DNA of 64,000 nucleotides, taken from positions 1 through 64,000 of the forward strand of contig CABUDS010000007.1 of assembly GCA_902490405.1 (NCBI GenBank), read 5' to 3'. The translations under genes and the position numbers were made by a program. Source of the DNA: an uncultured Collinsella sp. (GTDB taxonomy: Bacteria > Actinomycetota > Coriobacteriia > Coriobacteriales > Coriobacteriaceae). Under the pieces are notes generated by a model that ran no database searches, was not told the origin of the DNA, and worked only from the letters and a program-made list of their open reading frames with translations. This document shows positions 1 to 8,265 of the stretch, piece by piece. Every line of letters starts with the position of its first letter. The first letter of the stretch is position 1.

Positions 1-36
1 AGGCGCCCGGCGGGCATAAGTTTCTCGCCGGGGGTG
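1..36. repeat. GC-rich hairpin, left copy flanking the ATPase gene
   Basis: The stretch starting GCGCCCGGCGGGCATAAG and continuing through CTCGCCGGG can fold as a hairpin. It closely resembles the hairpin at 1528-1566: both have CCCG, then CGGGCATA, then CTCGCCGGG. It may be the terminator of a gene left of the window. The two copies bracket the ATPase gene. Confidence 0.55.
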
Positions 37-148
37 TCGGTTCGACGAAGAGGCCTCAGCCGTAGCAACGGATTGCCCAGCGAGAGATTTCCCAAGTGCC
101 AACTCAAACAGTACATGTTTAATCTGTTTCGTTAATTGAAATGCGTAA

Positions 149-206
149 ATATGGTTAACCAAAGAATTGATATTTGGTTAAATTGTAACTGTATATTTGG
201 TTAAAT
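149..206 (+). promoter_or_regulatory. Three spaced TGGTTAA repeats upstream of the ATPase gene
   Basis: A 14-base direct repeat, ATATTTGGTTAAAT, occurs perfectly at 170-183 and 193-206. A diverged third copy, ATATGGTTAACCA, lies at 149-161. Spacing is 21-23 bases, about two helical turns, so a protein could bind all copies on one face of the DNA. The block ends 14 bases before the ATPase start, so it probably overlaps the promoter and acts as an operator. Which protein binds is unknown. Confidence 0.5.
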
Positions 207-219
207 GTACTGGTAAACA

Positions 220-1497
220 ATGGTGATAATTATGCCAAAGAAGTACTACACTAGAATTATCGAAAATGAGCTTGACCAGCTGCTGGGTATATTCGGCGCC
301 GTTCTCATCGAAGGACCGAAATGGTGCGGAAAGACGACCACGGCCGAGACCCGTGCGGCGTCCAGGCTCCTTCTCATGGACCCGTCCCGCAACTTCGAGA
401 ATCGCTTGCGTGCCGAGACTGACCCGGCTCTTGCCGTTTCCGGCGAGGTGCCGCGGCTGATTGACGAGTGGCAGGAGGTTCCGAAACTTTGGGACGCGGC
501 ACGGTTTGAGTGCGACAACCGCAGCGGCGAGCCTGGTCAGTTCATATTTACGGGGTCAGCGACACCGCGAGACGACGAACGTCCAATGCACAGTGGCGCT
601 GGAAGGTTCGCTAAATTGCGCATGGATACCATGACGCTTTTCGAGCTTGGGAAATCCAGCGGCGCGGTTAAGCTGTCGGGCATTATTTCTGGCGAAAAGT
701 TCAATGGCGCTTTCGGATCGCTGGATTCCGCCTCGATTGCCGAGTACGTTGTCCGTGGCGGATGGCCCGCGGCGGTCGGTCGCGATGCGCTGGCTGCGTC
801 GGCGATGGCGAAACGTTACATCGGCATAGTCGCCGAAGAAGATTTGTCTCGTGTCGACGGCTCTCGCCGCGACCCTGAAAAGGTCAAAGCTGTCATCGAA
901 TCGCTTGCGCGCAATGAATCCACTTTGGCGACACTCAAGACGCTCGTAGCCGATCTTGGTGGAGAAGTATCGAGACAAACGGCGGCATCATATATATCCC
1001 TTCTCGCTCGGGTTAGTTTCGTTCGCGATATTCCCGCATGGAACCCCGCAATGAGATCTCCCGTGCACTTAAGAGAATCGAAGAAGCATCATCTCGCTGA
1101 TCCGTCACTGGCGGCCGCTGCGCTCGGAGCGACTCCGGCGACATTGCTGCTAGATTTCAAGACGCTTGGGCTGCTTTTTGAATCGTTGGCCCTTCATGAT
1201 TTGTGGGTTTATGCGCAGGCAAATGGAATGGGCCTCTATCACTATCACGATTCTCGCGATCTAGAAGTCGATGCAGTCATTGCGGCTCCCGGTGGAACGT
1301 GGATCCCGGTCGAAATCAAGCTCAGCTCCGCCCAAATCGAAGAGGCGTCTGACAGCCTTATTGCTGTCGAGAAGCGTATGGTTGCCGCCGGAAACAACCC
1401 GCCAGTTTCGAAAGTCGTAATCATTGGATTTGGTTCACAAGCCTATGTCACTGACCGCGGCGTCCAAGTTGTTCCGCTGGATGTGCTCGCGCCGTAG
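220..1497 (+). CDS. AAA-type ATPase of the DUF4143 family
   Basis: The 425-residue protein has an N-terminal P-loop NTPase domain with Walker A GPKWCGKTTT (about residues 32-41) and a Walker B-like stretch PRLIDEWQEVP (about residues 78-88). Its second half fits the DUF4143 domain, which is usually winged-helix plus nuclease-like (KKHHLADPSLAAAALG, then LEVDAVI...VEIKL). The E-VDAVI...VEIK pattern resembles a degenerate PD-(D/E)XK fold. These proteins are common in anaerobes and their role is unclear; a toxin or mobile-cassette role has been suggested for relatives, but nothing here proves it. A start at 232 (MPKKYY) with GGTGA upstream is equally possible. The gene is AT-richer than its neighbours and alone on the plus strand, which suggests transfer. 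Confidence 0.85.
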   Translation: MVIIMPKKYYTRIIENELDQLLGIFGAVLIEGPKWCGKTTTAETRAASRLLLMDPSRNFENRLRAETDPALAVSGEVPRLIDEWQEVPKLWDAARFECDNRSGEPGQFIFTGSATPRDDERPMHSGAGRFAKLRMDTMTLFELGKSSGAVKLSGIISGEKFNGAFGSLDSASIAEYVVRGGWPAAVGRDALAASAMAKRYIGIVAEEDLSRVDGSRRDPEKVKAVIESLARNESTLATLKTLVADLGGEVSRQTAASYISLLARVSFVRDIPAWNPAMRSPVHLRESKKHHLADPSLAAAALGATPATLLLDFKTLGLLFESLALHDLWVYAQANGMGLYHYHDSRDLEVDAVIAAPGGTWIPVEIKLSSAQIEEASDSLIAVEKRMVAAGNNPPVSKVVIIGFGSQAYVTDRGVQVVPLDVLAP

Positions 1498-1527
1498 TGC
1501 AATTGCAAGTTTTTACTTCTTTTAACA

Positions 1528-1566
1528 AGGCACCCGACGGGCATAGGCTGCTCGCCGGGCGCCTTG
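1528..1566. terminator. Hairpin between converging ATPase and GH1 genes
   Basis: The arms AAGGCACCCG and CGGGCGCCTT pair with one mismatch around GGGCATAGGCTGCT. It sits between the ends of two converging genes and can serve as a bidirectional terminator. It is a near copy of the hairpin at 1-36. Confidence 0.6.
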
Positions 1567-1594
1567 GTTAGGATGCTATTGCTGTTGAGAACGC

Positions 1595-3028
<1,434 letters not shown>

Positions 3029-3168
3029 TCAATCCTTTCACACGCTGTTTGTCGTAGCTTCAGTATCCCCGCAAACAGCGCGCCGCTCAACGACAGCAAC
3101 GCAGGTCGACACTTCTTTTCGCGCGCGGGCGTCCGGCAGCCGCCCCTGCCTGACACTTTCTGATACCG

Positions 3169-3221
3169 CCGCCCCAAACCACCACAAAGGGGACAGGCAC
3201 CTTTGTGGTGGTTTGGGGCGG
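3169..3221. repeat. 22-bp perfect inverted repeat (REP-like)
   Basis: The arms 3169-3190 and 3200-3221 (beginning CCGCCCCAAACCACCAC) match perfectly around a 9-base loop GGACAGGCA. The loop resembles the GGGGACAG core of other palindromes in this window. It lies between the DUF4867 gene and the GH1 start, so transcripts running through would carry a very stable hairpin. Confidence 0.85.
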
Positions 3222-3284
3222 TTTGTCTTGATCTGTAACAGGTAGAGACGATTTAGCCCGCCAGGTGTTACAGATTAAAACAAA
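3222..3284. repeat. GATCTGTAACA palindrome, single copy
   Basis: The left arm TTTGTCTTGATCTGTAACA (3222-3240) pairs with TGTTACAGATTAAAACAAA (3266-3284), with a few mismatches. It belongs to the same family as the array at 63669-64000. It abuts the previous palindrome and ends 5 bases past the stop of the DUF4867 gene. Confidence 0.85.
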
Positions 3285-3289
3285 AGCCC

Positions 3290-3934
3290 CTAGTCCACGG
3301 TGATGTCGAGGTTCTTGCCGACGAGGCCCACGTAGCCGCCTTCGGCTGCCTTGGGGCTATCGGCGTGGCAGAGGACCCACTTGTCAGCCTTCCAGTAGCA
3401 GTAGCTGTCACCGGCGGCAGGCATGTCGGCTGCAGCCTCGGGGCGCGGGCCATTGGTGCCCGCCGGCAGCGCCACCATCACCTGGAAGCCGCCGTCGTCG
3501 ACCATGCAGGGCGTGTAGTGGAGCGTGGTGGTGTGAACCTCGACGAGCGTGCCGGCGGGCGCGCGAAAGGCCTTGACCTGAGCGGTGTCGAGCTTGCCGT
3601 CGACAATTTGCTCGCGCTTGGCCAGCAGCAGAATAAAGTCGCGCGCACCCAAATTAAACTCACTGGCACGGTGATACTCCAGACAGTTGAGGCGCGTGTT
3701 GTGGCCGTTGCACCAGCCCGGCTGGAACGGACGGCCGCCGTACATGAGCAGGCCGAGCGTGTCGACACCCTCAACCTGCTCGAGCTCGGGTGCGGAGGCC
3801 ACGTACTTGGTGCCCTCGGGAATGGGAGTAGCCGCAAGCGCCTCGACAAGCGGGGCGGTCAGGTTGGACGGCACGTCGTCCCACACGCGACCATAGGATT
3901 TGAACTCGGGATCTGATACAGAGTAGATATGCAT
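3290..3934 (-). CDS. DUF4867 family protein
   Basis: The 214-residue protein starts MHIYSVSDPEFKSYGRVW, and motifs NCLEYHRASEFN and TTLHYTPCMVDDGGFQVMV match my memory of DUF4867, a cupin-like family found in sugar loci. Its biochemical role is not known; a sugar-binding or isomerase-like job is only a guess. I chose the start at 3934 because AGGAG sits 6 bases upstream; the longer frame to 3970 has no such site. It lies between the esterase and GH1 genes on the same strand, so it is probably co-expressed with the beta-glucoside genes. Confidence 0.8.
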   Translation of the reverse strand: MHIYSVSDPEFKSYGRVWDDVPSNLTAPLVEALAATPIPEGTKYVASAPELEQVEGVDTLGLLMYGGRPFQPGWCNGHNTRLNCLEYHRASEFNLGARDFILLLAKREQIVDGKLDTAQVKAFRAPAGTLVEVHTTTLHYTPCMVDDGGFQVMVALPAGTNGPRPEAAADMPAAGDSYCYWKADKWVLCHADSPKAAEGGYVGLVGKNLDITVD

Positions 3935-4057
3935 GTTCGCTCCTGTTCGTTTATGTGACAGTATGAACATTCTAGAACATCATTCATCCACGACCACGAT
4001 CAATACCGAAAACATTGCATGACGAAATCACCCGCTCAAAAAGCGACATGCAGCTTC

Positions 4058-5038
4058 CTAGTCGAGATAATCTTTAAGAAACTCAATAACGCTCATACAC
4101 CAGTAGTCGGTCTCCGGCGCATGGGGCTTCATCAATGCGTGCCCCCCTTCTGAATACATGACTCCCTCATGGTGTACTCCAGCTGCATCCAGAGCATCGA
4201 CCATCTTTTCATAATTGTCGGGCGATACAATATCATCGTCAGCGCATTGCCAAAGATATGTCGGAGGATACTGCTCCCACACATGCTGATTAATACAGAA
4301 ATCATCGAGCGAGTCGCGACCAGCCCCGCCGCACACCGAATCAAGAAATCTATTGTCTGATGCGTTCTCAAAGCCACGAAGATCAATCGGTGCATAACAC
4401 AGGACCAAGGCTTTGGGTGCCTCGCATCCGTAGGACGCAAATCCCTTGTTGTCCGTCCCCCACTCGGCAGTTAAATGCGCACCAGCAGAAAAGCCGATAA
4501 CTGCATAACTTTTTGCGACATTAAATTTCGCTGAATTCTCGAAGACAAAACGGACAGCTCGATTTAAATCGTCGATTGGACGCGGCATCAAAGGCTCGAC
4601 CCTCACCCTGTATGACAGCACGAACACGTTATAGCCCGCATCGTTGAGCTCGGGGGCAACGGGAAAGCCTTCCATTTGATGACAAACGCTCTGATAACCT
4701 CCGCCCGAAACCGCAATGATAAAGGGAGCCCCGGGTCTCCCGGGAAAGAAGAACAGTTTCGTGTTGCGTCGAGTCGGATCACGGATGCAGTCGGCTTCAT
4801 CCCATATATCGTAGGCAACTTGCCTCCCGTCATCCACGAGCTCGACAATCCGATTCAATCCACGCAAAACGCGAGTAGTTTCATATGGATTAGCATCAGA
4901 ATTCATATGAGACACGATGGGTTTATTCCACATGCGCTCCCAAGTTGAAGGCCGGCAAAGCATAAGGTGCTCGCCAAAGCCAGCGAACTCAGGAAGGAGC
5001 GCGATTTCGCCAAACGCCATATCGGCTGTAATTGTCAT
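4058..5038 (-). CDS. Alpha/beta-hydrolase, acetyl-esterase-like
   Basis: The 326-residue protein has the alpha/beta-hydrolase order: an oxyanion-type VSGGGYQS segment (about residue 109), nucleophile elbow GFSAGAH (about residue 175), acid region CADDDIVSP and histidine in GGHALM near the C-terminus. No signal peptide is seen, so it acts in the cytoplasm. This is the carboxylesterase/BD-FAE class, where many members remove acetyl or feruloyl groups from sugars. Set between the PTS and GH1 genes, it may deacylate imported esterified beta-glucosides; the substrate is inferred. Base composition is visibly AT-richer than the GH1 and luxS genes on either side. Confidence 0.82.
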   Translation of the reverse strand: MTITADMAFGEIALLPEFAGFGEHLMLCRPSTWERMWNKPIVSHMNSDANPYETTRVLRGLNRIVELVDDGRQVAYDIWDEADCIRDPTRRNTKLFFFPGRPGAPFIIAVSGGGYQSVCHQMEGFPVAPELNDAGYNVFVLSYRVRVEPLMPRPIDDLNRAVRFVFENSAKFNVAKSYAVIGFSAGAHLTAEWGTDNKGFASYGCEAPKALVLCYAPIDLRGFENASDNRFLDSVCGGAGRDSLDDFCINQHVWEQYPPTYLWQCADDDIVSPDNYEKMVDALDAAGVHHEGVMYSEGGHALMKPHAPETDYWCMSVIEFLKDYLD

Positions 5039-5060
5039 AGCTAGTCACTCCAAAAATGAG

Positions 5061-5123
5061 GGTGGGCTCGCGTGAATCAACGGCAAGCCCACCACATGCA
5101 ATCTGCCGCGGGGTTTTCGGCAG
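5061..5123 (-). promoter_or_regulatory. Two stem-loops between PTS and esterase genes
   Basis: Reading the minus strand, CTGCCG/CGGCAG (5103-5123) comes first, then GGTGGGCT/AGCCCACC (5061-5093). The second is followed by CCTCATTTTTGG, a weak T-run. They may be a partial terminator or processing site that lowers expression of the downstream genes relative to the PTS gene. Confidence 0.45.
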
Positions 5124-5143
5124 CTTACATCCCAAATAATTGT

Positions 5144-6514
5144 CTACTCCACTACTGCCTCTTCATCAGGGCGATACAGGATGTAAACGAGAACGAAGTT
5201 AAGAATTAAACCGACGACATTGCAAAGAATTGCGCCGATGAGGCTGCTCATATCACCAGAAGGATCCATATAACCGGGGAAGCTAAAAATGCCGCTCGAC
5301 GTCATAACGAACGTACAGGTGTTGAAAATCGCCGGGATAACAGCACTGATTGCTCCGGCGACCATGGAAGCGATAATGATCTTCTTGTGCTCCAAGATGA
5401 TGCCGTACAGCGCCGGTTCCGTAATCCCGAAAAAGCCCGTAATGGCACAGCTGAACCCAAGACTCTTTTCACTCGGGTCCTTCGAGCGGAGGGCAAACGC
5501 CAAACAAGCGCCGACAACACCCATGCTGCAGCAGAGAAGTCCAAGGATAGGATCGGAGCCGACGGTCATAATATTGTTGATGGAAAGCACGATCAGGGCC
5601 CAATGGAGTCCAAGGGGGATCATAACGAGACCGAATATCGGCCCGAGAATAACGCCGCAAAGGACGGGGCTGAACTGATAGACCGCCAGCACTGCAGTCG
5701 CAAGCAAAGAGCTCGCCTGCTGAATAACGGGGCCGATCACAAGGAGCGAGACGGGGGCGGCAACAGCAACCGTCAGGAACGGGACGAGCGCAAATGCCAC
5801 AACATCGGGAAGAACCGCCCGCAGCCACTTATTAAGAACGGATGCGAACCAAGCCGCCACGATAGCAGGAAACACCGTGGAGGAATAGCTCACCATTGTG
5901 AACTTCATGCCGAGCAAATCCAGCGCATCGCCCGCTCCGGCCGCAGCAACGAAAGTCGGATAAATCAGGATTGCACCGAGTACCGCACCGATATATCGAT
6001 CGGTTCCAAAGAACTGAGCAGCAGATGATCCGACAAGAACGGGCAGAAAATACATGCAGGCATTTCCCATGCCGTACAGCAGAGTGTATATTCCGCTCTC
6101 GGCGGAAACAGCACCCGCCGTCGTCAGAATACTAAGGACGGCGTTTATCATTCCGCATGCGATCAAGGCAGGAAGAACGGGCATCATGATGCCGCTGATG
6201 AGCTTCATTAGCTTTCCCAGAAAGCCCTTAGTCTCTCCTTCGCTTGCCTCGGAATCTCCGGCATCAATCCCGGTTTCCTTGGCAACGATTTCATAGACCT
6301 TATCGACCTTAGGTCCCACAATCACCTGATATTGCCCCGCGGAATGGCGAATGTCGATCACGCCATCAATCGCCTTGACTTTTGCATCGTCTACGATGCT
6401 TTCGTCCTTAAGGTTGAACCTTAAACGAGTCATGCAGTGAGCTACAAATGTAACGTTGTCTGCGCCGCCCACCATCTCGAGAATCTCGGCAGCGAGCTTG
6501 GTTGTATCTGCCAT
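5144..6514 (-). CDS. PTS beta-glucoside transporter, EIIBC
   Basis: The protein of about 456 residues has an N-terminal EIIB domain with phospho-acceptor cysteine in FVAHCMTRLRFNLKD (about residue 27). It is followed by a hydrophobic EIIC domain of about ten membrane segments with GITEPALYG, the family's sugar-site motif. No EIIA domain is fused and none is encoded in the window, so EIIA must come from elsewhere. It imports and phosphorylates a beta-glucoside-like sugar for the GH1 enzyme. Start 6514 (MADTTK) is preferred because GGAG lies 11 bases ahead; the upstream ATG codons are too close to it. It follows licT by 68 bases, and the region is AT-richer than its flanks. Confidence 0.92.
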   Translation of the reverse strand: MADTTKLAAEILEMVGGADNVTFVAHCMTRLRFNLKDESIVDDAKVKAIDGVIDIRHSAGQYQVIVGPKVDKVYEIVAKETGIDAGDSEASEGETKGFLGKLMKLISGIMMPVLPALIACGMINAVLSILTTAGAVSAESGIYTLLYGMGNACMYFLPVLVGSSAAQFFGTDRYIGAVLGAILIYPTFVAAAGAGDALDLLGMKFTMVSYSSTVFPAIVAAWFASVLNKWLRAVLPDVVAFALVPFLTVAVAAPVSLLVIGPVIQQASSLLATAVLAVYQFSPVLCGVILGPIFGLVMIPLGLHWALIVLSINNIMTVGSDPILGLLCCSMGVVGACLAFALRSKDPSEKSLGFSCAITGFFGITEPALYGIILEHKKIIIASMVAGAISAVIPAIFNTCTFVMTSSGIFSFPGYMDPSGDMSSLIGAILCNVVGLILNFVLVYILYRPDEEAVVE

Positions 6515-6582
6515 AAATACCATTTCTCCCATGTTGAGTTTTATATGTAACCATCAGCAAAGCGCGCGCCTTTGCCAACTAA

Positions 6583-7422
6583 TTACCTTGTTTTCGATGC
6601 AATTCGATTGATGTGCATCATGAGGTAGAGTCTTTCTTCGTCTATAAGTTCCCGCCCCGTCAGTCGGCTGAGAACAGAAGCAATATCATCGGCGCACATT
6701 GATGCCACCGGATATTCTTTTTTGAGCGAGAGGTACATCTTGCGGTTGTCGCTCACGATGCTTTCGCCAGAGTTCAACCTATTGAATAAGTACTGAAGAT
6801 GGGTTGCGAACCTTGCGTAATCGAAACCTTCCCGATCAACTTGAATGCCAAGCCGATTTTCAACAGCAACGGTTGACTCCTCCAGAACACGATCGTAGAT
6901 ATCCGCGCTAAACTCTTTAACTACTTCGCATGAGTCCGAATCGGCCATGTTATTGATAAACGCCATGGCAATTCCAACTGCCTCATGAGCTGGAAGCCTA
7001 ACGTTAAGACGTTTCCTGATTATCTTAAGTGCATACTCGCCGATTCTAAATTCGACGGGATATTGTTGGCGGACATCAAACGATAAAGGCATGCGGACAA
7101 CGATATTTTGCTCTTTGCGCTTAACCGCATACGCGATATGGTCCGCAAGGATAAACGGCAAATTAGGGCTCACCTCATAAGACAGCAAACCTGTCGACAT
7201 ATCAATAACATCCGAGGTAAGCTCGAGAAGCTCGTCGGGGACCTCGTCAACGAGAGCGATGTAGCGAGAGCTAACGTTATAAAACGTTCGTTGAATCTCC
7301 GAAAGAGGGACCTCGTCTCCGACATTCTTAAACCCCAGACCACGGCCGAATGCAACCAACTGTCTGCCATTTCCATCGACGCAGAGGACAGCGCTGGTAT
7401 TAATTCGTTTAACAATTTCCAT
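6583..7422 (-). CDS. licT: BglG/LicT-family transcription antiterminator
   Basis: The 279-residue protein starts with a co-antiterminator RNA-binding domain (about residues 1-55, MEIVKRINTSAVLCVD...AFGRGLGFK), then two PRD domains. PRD1 includes DHIAYAV and GIAMAFINN; PRD2 includes THLQYLFNR and LYLMMHINRI, with the expected regulatory histidines. In this family, PTS phosphorylation of the PRDs decides whether the protein binds a leader RNA and prevents termination. The gene sits directly before the PTS gene and directly after a long leader hairpin. Its ribosome site is a run of nine G residues (7427-7435), which is odd and could slip. Confidence 0.93.
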   Translation of the reverse strand: MEIVKRINTSAVLCVDGNGRQLVAFGRGLGFKNVGDEVPLSEIQRTFYNVSSRYIALVDEVPDELLELTSDVIDMSTGLLSYEVSPNLPFILADHIAYAVKRKEQNIVVRMPLSFDVRQQYPVEFRIGEYALKIIRKRLNVRLPAHEAVGIAMAFINNMADSDSCEVVKEFSADIYDRVLEESTVAVENRLGIQVDREGFDYARFATHLQYLFNRLNSGESIVSDNRKMYLSLKKEYPVASMCADDIASVLSRLTGRELIDEERLYLMMHINRIASKTR

Positions 7423-7426
7423 GTGT

Positions 7427-7435
7427 CCCCCCCCC
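7427..7435 (-). promoter_or_regulatory. G9 homopolymer serving as licT ribosome-binding site
   Basis: On the minus strand the sequence reads AGGGGGGGGG, then ACAC, then ATG. The nine-G run (7427-7435) is the only Shine-Dalgarno-like sequence for licT. Length change by slippage would alter spacing without touching the reading frame. Confidence 0.6.
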
Positions 7436-7445
7436 TAAACAGAAC

Positions 7446-7508
7446 AAGGCTCCCGAAGCAGAATCCGACAATCAATGTCGACAGATGCTGCTTCAGGAGC
7501 CTTGCCTG
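7446..7508 (-). terminator. Leader terminator with overlapping RAT-like element before licT
   Basis: Arms AAGGCTCCTGAAGCAG (minus strand, 7488-7503) and CTGCTTCGGGAGCCTT (7446-7461) form a 16-bp stem with one mismatch, and a nested CGACA/TGTCG hairpin fills the loop. A T-poor tail (GTTCTGTTT) follows. The upstream arm overlaps CAGGCAAGG (7500-7508), which resembles the 3' side of RAT sites bound by LicT-type proteins. The layout fits an antitermination switch controlling licT and the operon; the RAT match is partial. Confidence 0.65.
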
Positions 7509-7624
7509 AATATCACTCTGAGGACTAGTTTAAGCGAGCTAGTGCTAATGACCTCGAATAAACACTTCTAAACAGTTAAACGGTCGATATCTCCGTGTGA
7601 ACGGTTTGGAGGCAGAGGGCGGCC

Positions 7625-8113
7625 CTATGCCTGCTGATAGTGCAGGTGCTTCTCGTCGATATCGGCCAGGTCGCGGTCGAGATAACGACGCGCAAGCCAG
7701 TTGGCCATGGGGAGGTTCTGGTCCAGGTAGTTACCGCACTCCTCGGGAGCGGCACCGGGAACATCGCCCTCAAAGCCCGCGACAAACTCGAACAGCTCGC
7801 GCACGAGCGGCAAGATTTCCTCGCTCGTCAGCTCACCAAAAACAACCAGGTAAAAGCCCGTGCGGCAGCCCATGGGCCCAAAGTAGACGATACGGCTCGA
7901 CCACTCGGCATGGTTGCGAAGGAAGGTGGCGCCCAGATGCTCAATGGTGTGGCACTCGGCCGTGTTCATGACTGGCTCCTTGTTGGGCGTGGTCAGGCGC
8001 AGGTCAAAGGTGGTGACGGCGGCGCCGGTCGCCGGATCGCGGTCGATGCGGCTCACATACACGCCGGGCTCAAGCAGCAGATGGTCAACGGAAAAACTTG
8101 CAATGCGCTCCAT
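7625..8113 (-). CDS. luxS: S-ribosylhomocysteine lyase LuxS
   Basis: The 162-residue protein is full length. It splits S-ribosylhomocysteine into homocysteine and DPD, the precursor of autoinducer-2, in the activated methyl cycle. Metal ligands are visible in HTIEHL (HxxEH, about residues 55-59) and the cysteine of MGCRTGFY (about residue 79 onward supplies the catalytic cysteine; a further cysteine lies in PEECGNYLDQN near 128). The start MERIASFSVDH is standard. GAGAGGAA lies ahead of the ATG. No Pfs/MtnN nucleosidase is adjacent. It appears to be transcribed alone between two sugar operons. Confidence 0.96.
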   Translation of the reverse strand: MERIASFSVDHLLLEPGVYVSRIDRDPATGAAVTTFDLRLTTPNKEPVMNTAECHTIEHLGATFLRNHAEWSSRIVYFGPMGCRTGFYLVVFGELTSEEILPLVRELFEFVAGFEGDVPGAAPEECGNYLDQNLPMANWLARRYLDRDLADIDEKHLHYQQA

Positions 8114-8130
8114 GGCAGTTCCTCTCGGTA

Positions 8131-8250
8131 GTCAATTTGGGACGGGGCTCTTTTAGCTGGTTCGAATGGTCGCACCAATCATACCAGTCAAAAAAGCCCC
8201 GTCCCAAATGAGCTGCCCGGGACGGGGATCAATGAGTTTTTAATCCCCGT
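8131..8250. repeat. Paired palindromes with GGGACGGGG core
   Basis: ATTTGGGACGGGGCT and AGCCCCGTCCCAAAT form perfect 15-bp arms (about 8136-8210). A second hairpin, GACGGGGAT/ATCCCCGTC, follows (about 8220-8252). Both lie between luxS and the end of the FGGY kinase gene. The second is well placed as the kinase terminator; the first lies in the luxS promoter side. Confidence 0.75.
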
Positions 8251-8265
8251 CTCAGAATAATCATG

